Shown here in pieces: positions 1 to 7,709 of a stretch of DNA of 9,210 nucleotides; the first letter of the stretch is position 1, and the number at the start of each line of letters is the position of its first letter. A program made the translations under genes and the position numbers. This stretch comes from Tychonema litorale BBK16 (GTDB lineage Bacteria; Cyanobacteriota; Cyanobacteriia; Cyanobacteriales; Microcoleaceae), in assembly GCF_021648855.1 (NCBI RefSeq), contig NZ_JAKJHX010000162.1:1-9210 (forward strand), in the 5' to 3' direction. A model generated the notes under the pieces. That model worked only from the letters and a program-made list of their open reading frames with translations, was not told the origin of the DNA and did not search any database.

Positions 1-562
1 CCGGAAAATTCACCTCACAGTGCATCGAGAAAGTAAAAACACTATCATCATCTTGGAAAATTACAGCAGTCCCGTCTCCTTGGTGAACATCTAAATCAAC
101 AATCAATACTTGACGAACTAAACCCATGTTTTGCAAAACACGAGACGCGATCGCCAAATCATTAAAAATACAAAAACCAGACCCATAATCGGGGAAAGCA
201 TGATGAGTTCCACCCGCAGTATTGCAAGCCAAACCACATTCTAAAGCAAGCTTGGCAGTCAGTACCGTCCCAGAGGAGGCAATACGAGTCCGATTGACCA
301 GAGCCGGACTCCAAGGAAGACCAATTCGCCGTTGAGCTTTGGCATCAAGCGTCCCATTGCAGTAAGCTTGAATGTAATAGTCATCGTGTACTAATTCAAT
401 CCATTCTGACGGAGGAAGTTCGGGAGCGTGAAATTGAGTGTGGGAGGCTACCCCGTCCGCGAGCAGCATTTCATAAAGCAGCCGGAACTTAGCCATCGGG
501 AAGCGGTGACCAGATGGGAGCGGTGCAACGTAATCTTCGTGGTAGATAATTGGTAAGTCCAT
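1..562 (-). CDS. Histone deacetylase family protein, 3' truncated by window edge
   Basis: Translating the complement from an ATG at 562-560 gives an uninterrupted frame of 187 codons that runs off the window at base 1. The N-terminus (MDLPIIYHEDY, then PSGHRFPM at residues 16-23) is typical of the bacterial histone-deacetylase/acetylpolyamine-amidohydrolase family. GGTHHAF carries the tandem catalytic histidines H120-H121. DLDVHQGDGT at 156-165 carries zinc ligands D158 and H160. The third zinc ligand and active-site tyrosine of the family would lie beyond the window. Family members are about 300 residues long, so roughly 120 are missing. The known chemistry is zinc-dependent deacetylation of acetyl-lysine, acetylpolyamine or similar amides; the substrate here cannot be told. 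The start is set by the conserved PSGHRFPM block, which leaves little room for a later ATG. There is no Shine-Dalgarno sequence, and a MITE-like element begins 9 bp upstream. The gene diverges from the orphan gene at 743. Family confidence is high, exact substrate low. Confidence 0.93.
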   Translation of the reverse strand, partial: MDLPIIYHEDYVAPLPSGHRFPMAKFRLLYEMLLADGVASHTQFHAPELPPSEWIELVHDDYYIQAYCNGTLDAKAQRRIGLPWSPALVNRTRIASSGTVLTAKLALECGLACNTAGGTHHAFPDYGSGFCIFNDLAIASRVLQNMGLVRQVLIVDLDVHQGDGTAVIFQDDDSVFTFSMHCEVNFP

Positions 563-569
563 CAAGACT

Positions 570-599
570 ATTATATAGCGATCCTAAATCATTTGTAAA
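570..599 (-). promoter_or_regulatory. Candidate sigma-70 promoter for the deacetylase gene, partly inside a repeat element
   Basis: Read on the minus strand, TTTACA (599-594) is followed after 18 nt by a perfect TATAAT (575-570). Transcription from this -10 box would start around 562-564, at or within two bases of the ATG, so the mRNA would be leaderless or nearly so. That agrees with the lack of a ribosome binding site. The -35 box lies inside the MITE-like element and the -10 box straddles its edge. This is a consensus match only, and the AT-rich context makes chance matches likely. Confidence 0.3.
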
Positions 600-678
600 T
601 TTCTTACTCCCTCCCCTTTCTAAGGGGAGGGTTGGGGTGGGGTAAAAAACTTACGACTCCTGCAAGGATTACTATATA
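572..678. mobile_element. Putative 107-bp MITE-like element with imperfect terminal inverted repeats
   Basis: The left end reads TATATAGCGATCC (572-584). The complement of the right end reads TATATAGTAATCC (678-666), which matches at 11 of 13 positions. Further in, GTAAATTTCTTAC on the left matches GTAAGTTTTTTAC on the complemented right at 11 of 13. The centre is a perfect GC-rich hairpin. It has no coding capacity. TA-rich ends, small size and internal dyad symmetry are the usual look of cyanobacterial MITEs mobilised by a transposase elsewhere. The exact ends and any TA target duplication are uncertain because the flanks are themselves TA-rich. It fills most of the divergent spacer between the deacetylase and the orphan gene. 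Confidence 0.45.
609..631. repeat. Perfect GC-rich hairpin at the centre of the MITE-like element
   Basis: CCCTCCCCTT (609-618) pairs perfectly with AAGGGGAGGG (622-631) around a 3-nt TCT loop. It is followed by TTGGGGTGGGG. This C/G-rich dyad and its G-rich tail resemble a motif I associate with dispersed repeats in many cyanobacterial genomes. A stem this strong could stop transcription in either direction between the divergent genes, but no clean T-run follows it on either strand. Confidence 0.6.
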
Positions 679-729
679 AGGAATAAATCTTTAATTGAAA
701 CTGCAAAATCTCAAAAAACTAAATTCTCT

Positions 730-734
730 GGAGA
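730..734 (+). promoter_or_regulatory. Ribosome binding site of the 743 gene
   Basis: GGAGA lies 8 nt upstream of the ATG at 743, with nine bases between the GGAG core and the start. It is the only recognisable Shine-Dalgarno sequence before any gene in this window, and it supports the chosen start. Confidence 0.45.
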
Positions 735-742
735 ACCTGTAG

Positions 743-1255
743 ATGCAACTAAAAATAGTCTGGCAATCGGGAATCAACAACCAAGAAAATACTGACAACC
801 TTCATCATATCAGTCAGTGGTGGGCAAACCTCAATCATAAAGAAATTGTCTGGGTCGAGCGCATGATTCCACAAATTGGTGGGATGAGTGAAATTCACTG
901 GCATCCCCAGCGGTTTGACGAAACATTTATAATCATCAATCCTGAAATTCGCACCGATACTCTTTATTGGTACAAACCAGATTCTTATGTGGAACGGAAC
1001 AGCGCAGTTCAGAAATTGGAACTAGACAACCTACAACAGCAACTGTACCTTTATCCTCAGTTGGAACCAGACATGGTAATTCGCATCGGAATTCGCGAAG
1101 TTAAATATCAAACACTTGAAATTAAGAATATCGAAATTGCCTTGGGAGAAGATAATATTATGCTGCTATGGGACTCAGAACAAGAACTTGAAATAAAAAT
1201 CGCTCTCAGCCCCGAAAATATTGTTAAACTTAAAGGATTACTGGGAGATAGATGA
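743..1255 (+). CDS. Hypothetical protein, 170 aa, function unknown
   Basis: The open frame begins with an ATG preceded by GGAGA and ends in TGA. I do not recognise the family. The protein is soluble-looking, with no signal peptide or membrane segment. It is rich in aromatic residues, with seven or more tryptophans including WW at 26-27 and an HWHPQRFDE segment near residues 52-60. The N-terminal half alternates hydrophobic and polar residues as beta-strands would. The C-terminal third is acidic and ends in a short helix-like stretch (SPENIVKLKGLLGDR). No catalytic motif or zinc-binding pattern stands out. It is divergent from the deacetylase and 133 bp upstream of the kinase on the same strand, with a tandem repeat between, so co-transcription with the kinase is possible but not shown. 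Codon use and AT content resemble the neighbouring genes. That it is a real gene is fairly sure; any role is unknown. Confidence 0.72.
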   Translation: MQLKIVWQSGINNQENTDNLHHISQWWANLNHKEIVWVERMIPQIGGMSEIHWHPQRFDETFIIINPEIRTDTLYWYKPDSYVERNSAVQKLELDNLQQQLYLYPQLEPDMVIRIGIREVKYQTLEIKNIEIALGEDNIMLLWDSEQELEIKIALSPENIVKLKGLLGDR

Positions 1256-1297
1256 CCACAAAGTTAAAAAGGAGCTTGATAGACGTTGTGAAACAAA

Positions 1298-1340
1298 GGG
1301 CATAGGGCATAGGGCATAGGGCATAGGGCATAGGGCATAG
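1298..1340. repeat. Heptanucleotide tandem repeat, six copies of GGGCATA
   Basis: Six perfect, uninterrupted copies of GGGCATA occupy 1298-1339, followed by one more G. Short tandemly repeated heptamers (STRR sequences) are known from filamentous cyanobacteria. The array ends 48 bp before the kinase start codon, so it probably lies in the promoter or leader of that gene. It also fits the G-quadruplex pattern GGG-N4-GGG on the coding strand. Perfect copies suggest recent expansion, so copy number may vary between strains. Confidence 0.93.
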
Positions 1341-1388
1341 ATAATTCAACTAAATTATTGAGCAGTTACTAATAGCAAAGATTAAAAA

Positions 1389-4300
1389 ATGGCAGAAAAA
1401 ATGCTAATTCGACCAGAAAATATTGTAATTTTAATTATTGACGATCAACCTCATAGCCTGCGATTTCTATCCAATATTTTGGTAAAAGAGGGGTACAGAG
1501 TTCAGCGGTCAATTTCTGGAGAATTGACAATTAATGCTGGCTTCTCTTCTCCTCCTGACTTGATTTTACTCGATGTTGTTATGCCAAGAATGGATGGCTA
1601 TGAAGTCTGTCAAAGACTGAAAGAAAATGAAAAAACCCGCGAAATTCCGGTAATTTTCTTGAGCATACTCCATGAAACCGATCATAAAGTTAAAGCTTTT
1701 GAAGTTGGTGGTGTTGACTATATCACTAAGCCTTTTCAAGTCGAAGAAGTTTTAGCGCGGGTCAAAAATCAGCTAATTATTCAACAGCTATCAAAACAAT
1801 TAAAAGAGCAGAATTCTCAACTACAGCGAGAGGTAGAAGTTCGCAAACAAACAGAGCAAGCACTTCGCGAAAGTCAAGGGCGGTTGCAGAAATTGGCGAC
1901 TAATATACCGGGAGTAATTTATCAATTCGTGAGGGATTGTGAAGGGAAATTAAATTTTGAATATATCAGTTATAATTGTTTAACAATCTATGAGTTAGAA
2001 GTAGAAAAGATATTAGAAAATCCTGAACTTTGTTTTAACCAAAATCATCCAGATGACGGAGAAGCTCTTGAAAAAGCGGTTACAATGAGCGCTGAAACTT
2101 TGGAACCTTTTGCCTATGAATGGCGGATTGTTACGCCTTCAGGAAAACTTAAGTGGCTGCAATCCAATTCTCGACCTGAAATGCGTGACAATGGAGATGT
2201 TGTTTGGTATGGTGTGCTTTTTGATATTAGCGATCGCAAACAATCAGATCTAGAAATGGGGAAAGCTCAAACAGCTTTAGAACGGCAAATTCAGCGAGAA
2301 TTGCTGATTGGAAAAATAACTCAGCAGATTCGATCGAGCTTGCAGCCAGACCAAATATTTCAAACAGCAGTAACTCAAATTGGTCAGACATTCGGTGTCA
2401 ACCGGTGTTTAATTCACACCTATACTACTAACCCCCTGGTCGATCTTCCTTTGGCGGCAGAGTATGTCGAACCCAATTGCGAATCAATTCGCAATACATC
2501 AATTCCGATTTGGGGTAATCCTCATGTCGTACAAATGATGATTCAAGATCGGGCGATCGCCTCCAATAATGTTTACTTGGAGCCTCTTTTGCAAGCCGTG
2601 CTACCCATTTGTCGTGAGGTGAATTTGAAATCGATGTTAGCAATTCGCACTTCCTACCAGGGGGAAGCAAACGGTGCTATTTGCTTGCACCAGTGCGATC
2701 GCTACCGAGAATGGACAGAAGATGAAATTGACCTTTTAGAAGCTGTGGCGGATCAAGTAGGAATTGCGATCGCTCAAGCCAGACTTTTAGAACGAGAAAA
2801 GCAGCGACTTCAACAACTCGATCGACAAAATCATCACTTGCAAGCAGAAGTTCGCACCCGCGTCCGCGCCGAACAAGCTCTGCAAGAATCTGAAGCAGAA
2901 TTGCGAGCTATTTTTCTCGCCATGACTGACTTAGTTCTAGTCAGAAATGCCGAAGGGCGTTGCATCAAAATCGCCCCAACAAGCTTATCAAATTTGGTTA
3001 AACCTTTCAGCGAAATGATGAACAAAACTCTGCACGAAGTTTTGCCAAAATCTATCGCTGATTTAGTATTAAATGCTATCCAGCAAGTTCTAAAAACCCA
3101 GAAAAGTAGCAATGTTGAATATAGCTTTAGTTCGGGAGAACGCGAAATTTGGCTTGACGCTAAAATTTCTCCGCTTTCGGCAGATTCAGTAATTATCGTG
3201 GCACGAGATATTACCGATCGCAAACTATCCGAAGATAAATTAATAGAATCACAGCAAAGAATCTCATTTTTATTACAGCAAACCCCCATAGCAATTATTG
3301 AATTAAATCTGAACTTAGAAGTTATTACCTGGAATCCTGCTACCGAAAACCTTTTTGGCTACACCCAACAAGAAGTTATCGGCCATAATGTCCCGGATTT
3401 CATCGTTCCAAACAACTGCTACAACCAAATTTTTAAATTTTTAAGCAACCAAGTGAATGCCGACTCTTTTGCCTGTTACACCACCAACGAAATTATTACA
3501 AAAGATGGTAGAACTATCGTTTGCGAATGGTATAATACTCCCCTAACTAATGAAAATGGTAGAGCGATCGGCATCGCTTTAATGGCTGTAGATATTACCG
3601 AACGCCAGCAAGCAGAAACTGAACTGCAAGAAAGTGCTTTGCGGCAAAGAGCGATCGCCAGAATTATTGAAAAAATGCGCCAGACATTAGACATCCGAGA
3701 AATTTTTCACGCCACAACGCGAGAATTAGGTCAAACCATGAAATGCGATCGGGTCGCCATTTACCGTTTCAATCCTGACTGGAGTGGCGAATTTGTCGCT
3801 GAATCCGTTGACGGTAACTGGATTTCCCTGATCCAAGAACAGCAAAACGATCTTAACTTCACAGAAGGCACTGTAGAAAACGAAAATTGCCTAGTCCAAA
3901 AATTCGATAGCACCTCAGAAGAAGTATGCGATACTTATTTACAAGAAACTGAAGGTGGCGCCTACACCAGAGGTACAACTTACCTTTGTGTTCAAGACAT
4001 TTACAAACAAGGGTTCGATGATTGTTACATCCAACTCTTAGAAAGATTTGAAGTTAAATCATACATTACCGTCCCCATTTTTTGCGGAGAAAACCTCTGG
4101 GGATTGCTAGCATCCTATCAAAATTCAGCACCTCGCCAGTGGAGCGAAGCTGAAATAAACGTCGCAGTTCATATTGGCAAACAACTAGGAGTAGCAGTGC
4201 AACAAGCTGAATTGCTTGCCCGCACTCAAAGACAGTCACTGGAACTAATGAAATCTAAAGAAGCCGCTGAAGTTGCTAATCGTGCCAAAAGCCAATTTCT

Positions 4301-5711
4301 GGCATCAATGAGTCACGAACTCCGCACACCTCTCAACGCTATCCTCGGTTTTTCCCAAGTTATGGCTCGCAACATTTCCATCACGCCAGAACAAAAAGAA
4401 TATATAGAAATCATTAACCGCAGTGGCGAACATTTGCTGGAACTAATCAATGATGTTTTGTCAATGTCGAAGATAGAAGCTGGTCAGATTGCTGTCAATA
4501 AAAACCGATTTAACCTTTACAAACTTCTCGACAGACTCAAGGAAATGCTGCAATTAAAAGCCAAATTAAAAGGCTTATCGCTAATTTTTGAACAGCCACA
4601 GAATTTACCTGAATACATTCAGACAGACGAGTCAAAATTGCGACAAGTGTTAATTAATCTAATCGGCAATGCTATTAAATTTACTACACATGGAAGTGTT
4701 AATTTGCGGGTCAGGAGCCAACCAGGAAATGACATTATAGGAGAAAATAAATGCCAATTATTTTTTGAAGTGGCTGACACCGGACCTGGTATTTCTCCCT
4801 GTGAAATCCCTACATTATTCCAACCATTTGTACAAACAGATACAGGACGCAAATCAATGCAAGGAACTGGTCTAGGTTTGCCGATTAGTCAACAGTTTAT
4901 CAAAATTATGGGAGGTGATATATCCGTTGAAAGTAAACTCGGTCAAGGCACAAATTTTACATTTAATATTCAAGTTGATTTGGCAACAAAAAGTGATGAA
5001 CAAGAAAAATATAGCAACAAACAAGTCATTGGTTTAGAGGCAGATCAGCAAAATTATCGGATATTGATAGTTGAAGATATCATCGAAAACCGCCAACTGT
5101 TGATCGAGATTCTTAAACCGTTAGGATTTGAAACTCTCGAAGCTTGTAATGGTGAAGAAGGTATTGCGATGCACGCAATTTGGAAGCCCCACTTGATATT
5201 GATGGATATGTTGATGCCGATTATGGACGGGTACAAGGCGACAAGACATATTAAGCAAACTCCAGAAGGTGAAGGCACTATAATTATTGCCCTGACTGCT
5301 AGTGCTTTTGAGGAGCAGCGACAAGTGATTTTTTCCGCTGGTTGTGATGATTTTATCTGTAAACCCTTTCGGGAAGAAGTGCTGTTTGAAAAAATCGCCA
5401 CTCACCTGAAAGTACGCTATATTTATGAAGAAGAAAAGTTATCTACTTCTGTGCCGGATCTGACACCTCCCAAAATTTTGACCGCAGAGGATTTGAGTGT
5501 AATGCCTACAGACTGGTTGGTCAATTTGTATCAGGCAGCAATTTGCGTTGATGACAGTGGCATATTGGAACTGATTAAGCAAATCCCTGAAAGTGAGGCG
5601 GCTCTCGCTAATGCTCTAACAGATTTGGTCGAAAACTTTCGGATTGATATCATCATCGATCTTACTCAACTATATTATGATGAACGACCATCCACTGCCA
5701 GTGACTCCTAA
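1389..5711 (+). CDS. Hybrid sensor histidine kinase, REC-PAS-GAF-PAS-PAS-GAF-HisKA-HATPase-REC
   Basis: This 1440-residue cytoplasmic kinase has no signal peptide or membrane segment. Receiver 1 (about 12-130) has D18-D19, phospho-acceptor D62, S92 and K114. PAS 1 (about 165-284) ends DISDRK. GAF 1 spans about 304-466. PAS 2 (about 497-612) ends DITDRK. PAS 3 (about 623-740) ends DITERQ. GAF 2 (about 758-942) has C879-Y880 at the bilin-attachment position of phytochrome-type GAF domains. HisKA has SHELRTP with phospho-acceptor H976. The ATPase domain has N1090 and N1094 (N box), DTGPGIS at 1130-1136 (G1) and GTGLGL at 1159-1164 (G2). Receiver 2 (about 1225-1342) has E1229-D1230, D1273, T1303 and K1325. 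Coiled-coil linkers join the sensor domains. A tail (about 1372-1427) resembles the extension often following receivers in cyanobacterial hybrid kinases; its function is unknown. All catalytic residues are present, so autophosphorylation and phosphotransfer should work. No Shine-Dalgarno precedes the start; M5 (1401) is an alternative. The end overlaps the cyclase gene, the likely output. Confidence 0.95.
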   Translation: MAEKMLIRPENIVILIIDDQPHSLRFLSNILVKEGYRVQRSISGELTINAGFSSPPDLILLDVVMPRMDGYEVCQRLKENEKTREIPVIFLSILHETDHKVKAFEVGGVDYITKPFQVEEVLARVKNQLIIQQLSKQLKEQNSQLQREVEVRKQTEQALRESQGRLQKLATNIPGVIYQFVRDCEGKLNFEYISYNCLTIYELEVEKILENPELCFNQNHPDDGEALEKAVTMSAETLEPFAYEWRIVTPSGKLKWLQSNSRPEMRDNGDVVWYGVLFDISDRKQSDLEMGKAQTALERQIQRELLIGKITQQIRSSLQPDQIFQTAVTQIGQTFGVNRCLIHTYTTNPLVDLPLAAEYVEPNCESIRNTSIPIWGNPHVVQMMIQDRAIASNNVYLEPLLQAVLPICREVNLKSMLAIRTSYQGEANGAICLHQCDRYREWTEDEIDLLEAVADQVGIAIAQARLLEREKQRLQQLDRQNHHLQAEVRTRVRAEQALQESEAELRAIFLAMTDLVLVRNAEGRCIKIAPTSLSNLVKPFSEMMNKTLHEVLPKSIADLVLNAIQQVLKTQKSSNVEYSFSSGEREIWLDAKISPLSADSVIIVARDITDRKLSEDKLIESQQRISFLLQQTPIAIIELNLNLEVITWNPATENLFGYTQQEVIGHNVPDFIVPNNCYNQIFKFLSNQVNADSFACYTTNEIITKDGRTIVCEWYNTPLTNENGRAIGIALMAVDITERQQAETELQESALRQRAIARIIEKMRQTLDIREIFHATTRELGQTMKCDRVAIYRFNPDWSGEFVAESVDGNWISLIQEQQNDLNFTEGTVENENCLVQKFDSTSEEVCDTYLQETEGGAYTRGTTYLCVQDIYKQGFDDCYIQLLERFEVKSYITVPIFCGENLWGLLASYQNSAPRQWSEAEINVAVHIGKQLGVAVQQAELLARTQRQSLELMKSKEAAEVANRAKSQFLASMSHELRTPLNAILGFSQVMARNISITPEQKEYIEIINRSGEHLLELINDVLSMSKIEAGQIAVNKNRFNLYKLLDRLKEMLQLKAKLKGLSLIFEQPQNLPEYIQTDESKLRQVLINLIGNAIKFTTHGSVNLRVRSQPGNDIIGENKCQLFFEVADTGPGISPCEIPTLFQPFVQTDTGRKSMQGTGLGLPISQQFIKIMGGDISVESKLGQGTNFTFNIQVDLATKSDEQEKYSNKQVIGLEADQQNYRILIVEDIIENRQLLIEILKPLGFETLEACNGEEGIAMHAIWKPHLILMDMLMPIMDGYKATRHIKQTPEGEGTIIIALTASAFEEQRQVIFSAGCDDFICKPFREEVLFEKIATHLKVRYIYEEEKLSTSVPDLTPPKILTAEDLSVMPTDWLVNLYQAAICVDDSGILELIKQIPESEAALANALTDLVENFRIDIIIDLTQLYYDERPSTASDS

Positions 5712-7704
5712 AGATATTCTAATCGTTGATGATATGCCGGATAATTTGCGACTTTTATCGACTATGCTGACATCTTATGGTTATCAAGTCAGAAAAGCTA
5801 TAAACGGAAAACTTGCTTTGCAAGGGGCACAAATGTCTCCTCCTAATCTAATTTTGCTAGATATTAATATGCCGGAAATGAACGGCTATGAAGTTTGTCA
5901 TAAGTTAAAACAAAATGAAAATACTAAAGATATTCCGGTCATTTTTATTAGCGCCCTAGATGACGTATTGGAAAAAGTAAAAGCTTTTCAAGTAGGAGGA
6001 GTAGATTATATTACTAAGCCGTTTCAAATAGAAGAAGTTTTGGCTCGTGTTGAAAGCCAACTTTCCTTGCGTTCTTTGCAATCAAAACTTCAACAACAAG
6101 CTAGGGAATTGCACGATCGCAATGCTTTGTTGCAGCAAGAAATTGCTGAGAGGCTGCGGGCTGAAGAAGAGATCCGTTTTTTGTTGGAGACCACGCGGGC
6201 GATCGCCGAATCTGTGGACTTTCACTCTGCTTTAGAAGTAATTTTGCACCAAGTTGGCGAAACAATAGGATGGGATTTAGGAGAAGCTTGGATTCCTGAT
6301 TCAGAAGGAATGTTCTTGAAATCGAGTCGCGGTTGGTATGCTAGCGATGCAAGTATGGCAACCTTCCGCCTAGAGAGCGAAAACTTGACATTTGCTCGAA
6401 ATATCGGGCTACCGGGACGAGTTTGGGCTTCCCAGAAACCTGAATGGGTGGAAGATGTTTCCGTAGGATACCCAGAGTTTGTCAGAAGTAAAATAGCACT
6501 AGAAATCGGATTTAAGGCCGGTTTTGGTGTGCCTATTTTGGTCGGCGATGAAGTATTAGCAGTGCTAGTTTTTTTTCGACTTTTATCTTGTCCAAAAGAC
6601 TCGCGGTTTATCGATATTTTTAATGTTGTTGGGACTCAATTAGGTTCTTTGATTCAGCGAAAACAAGCAGAAGAATCTCTGAAAATAGCTGAAGAAAAAT
6701 ATCACAGTATCGTGGAAAATGCAATGGAAGGAATTTTTCAAAGTACACCTTCAGGACGTTATCTCAGCGCTAATCCAGCTTTAGCCAAATTGTATGGTTA
6801 TGACTCACCGTCAGAATTGATATCTAGTATTAAAAATATTTCTAAGCAACTGTATGTTGACACCGATCGCCGCCTTGAATTCGTGGTCACTATGAATGTA
6901 GATAATGCTGTTTCTGGGTTTGAATCTAGGGTAAGACGTAAGGACGGGATTGTGATTTGGGTATCAGAAAATGTTCGGGCAGTTCGCGATTTGCACGGTG
7001 CATTGATGTACTATGAAGGTACTATTTCTGACATTACAGAGCGGAAATTAGTGCAAGAAGCACTGAAATTTCAACAGGATCAAACTGAGAAATTACTGTT
7101 AAATATTTTACCAAGGCCTATAGCAGAAAGATTGAAGGTTGAGCAAAGCACAATTGCTGACAGTTTTGAAGAAGTAAGTGTTTTATTTGCTGATATTGTT
7201 GGCTTTACTGAGTTGTCGGCTAGAATGTCTCCGACGGAATTGGTAAAGCGTTTGAATGTGATTTTTTCCCAATTCGATCAGTTAGCTGAAATGTATGGTG
7301 TGGAAAAAATTAAGACTATTGGTGATGCTTATATGGTGGTTGGAGGGTTGCCGACACCGAGAGATGATCACGCTGAGGCGATCGCAGAAATGGCTTTGGG
7401 AATGCAAGCAAAAGTGGCAAAATTGTCGGCTGATACTGGGGAAAATTTGGCAATTCGTGTGGGTATTAATTCTGGGCCAGTAGTTGCGGGAGTCATTGGT
7501 GTTAGCAAGTTTACTTACGATTTGTGGGGAGATACTGTGAATGTGGCGGCGAGAATGGAGGTGACGGGATGTGGAGGCAAAATTCAAGTTACGGATGTTA
7601 CCTATGAGCTTTTGAAGGATAAGTATTTATTTAAGAGTCGAGGCTTGACTCCAATCAAAGGTAAGGGTGATATGCTTACTTATTGGTTGGAAGGAAGAAA
7701 GTAG
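5677..7704 (+). CDS. Class III adenylate cyclase with N-terminal receiver, GAF and PAS domains
   Basis: This 675-residue protein is inferred to make cAMP from ATP under phosphorelay and ligand control. The receiver (about 12-130) has D18-D19, phospho-acceptor D62, S92 and K114. A coiled-coil linker leads to a GAF domain (about 165-325) and a PAS domain (about 338-455) ending DITERK. A signalling helix (KLLLNILPRPIAERL) precedes the cyclase domain (about 490-675). The active site is complete. D506 (FADIVGF) and D550 (TIGDAYM) bind the two metals. K546 and D615 (YDLWGD) are the pair that reads adenine. N622 and R626 (VNVAAR) are the transition-state residues. Guanylate cyclases carry Glu and Cys at the two base-reading positions, so adenylate specificity is likely. 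The start is ATG 5677 or 5680; a TTG at 5644 is possible but would add unrelated residues. The first 35 nt overlap the kinase gene in another frame, with no Shine-Dalgarno, which suggests translational coupling. A single-chain relative is cyanobacterial CyaC. Confidence 0.93.
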   Translation: MMNDHPLPVTPKDILIVDDMPDNLRLLSTMLTSYGYQVRKAINGKLALQGAQMSPPNLILLDINMPEMNGYEVCHKLKQNENTKDIPVIFISALDDVLEKVKAFQVGGVDYITKPFQIEEVLARVESQLSLRSLQSKLQQQARELHDRNALLQQEIAERLRAEEEIRFLLETTRAIAESVDFHSALEVILHQVGETIGWDLGEAWIPDSEGMFLKSSRGWYASDASMATFRLESENLTFARNIGLPGRVWASQKPEWVEDVSVGYPEFVRSKIALEIGFKAGFGVPILVGDEVLAVLVFFRLLSCPKDSRFIDIFNVVGTQLGSLIQRKQAEESLKIAEEKYHSIVENAMEGIFQSTPSGRYLSANPALAKLYGYDSPSELISSIKNISKQLYVDTDRRLEFVVTMNVDNAVSGFESRVRRKDGIVIWVSENVRAVRDLHGALMYYEGTISDITERKLVQEALKFQQDQTEKLLLNILPRPIAERLKVEQSTIADSFEEVSVLFADIVGFTELSARMSPTELVKRLNVIFSQFDQLAEMYGVEKIKTIGDAYMVVGGLPTPRDDHAEAIAEMALGMQAKVAKLSADTGENLAIRVGINSGPVVAGVIGVSKFTYDLWGDTVNVAARMEVTGCGGKIQVTDVTYELLKDKYLFKSRGLTPIKGKGDMLTYWLEGRK

Positions 7705-7709
7705 AAATG

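Noticed and set aside
1298..1340. CRISPR array
   Set aside because: The 7-bp units are contiguous with no spacers; this is a simple tandem repeat.
2301..2787. GAF 1 of the kinase as a bilin-binding domain through C408
   Set aside because: C408 is five residues off the canonical position when aligned on the following strand, so it cannot be the conserved attachment cysteine.
2834..3289. Minus-strand open frame of 151 codons opposite PAS 2 of the kinase
   Set aside because: It is a shadow of the kinase frame, with composition typical of antisense translation (many Ser, Cys and Arg).
5054..5405. Minus-strand open frames of 115 and 94 codons opposite receiver 2 of the kinase
   Set aside because: They lie wholly inside a coding region with clear receiver motifs on the plus strand, have no ribosome binding site and no recognisable domain.
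5677..7704. Guanylate cyclase activity
   Set aside because: The base-reading positions are K546 and D615, the adenylate pair; guanylate cyclases have Glu and Cys there.
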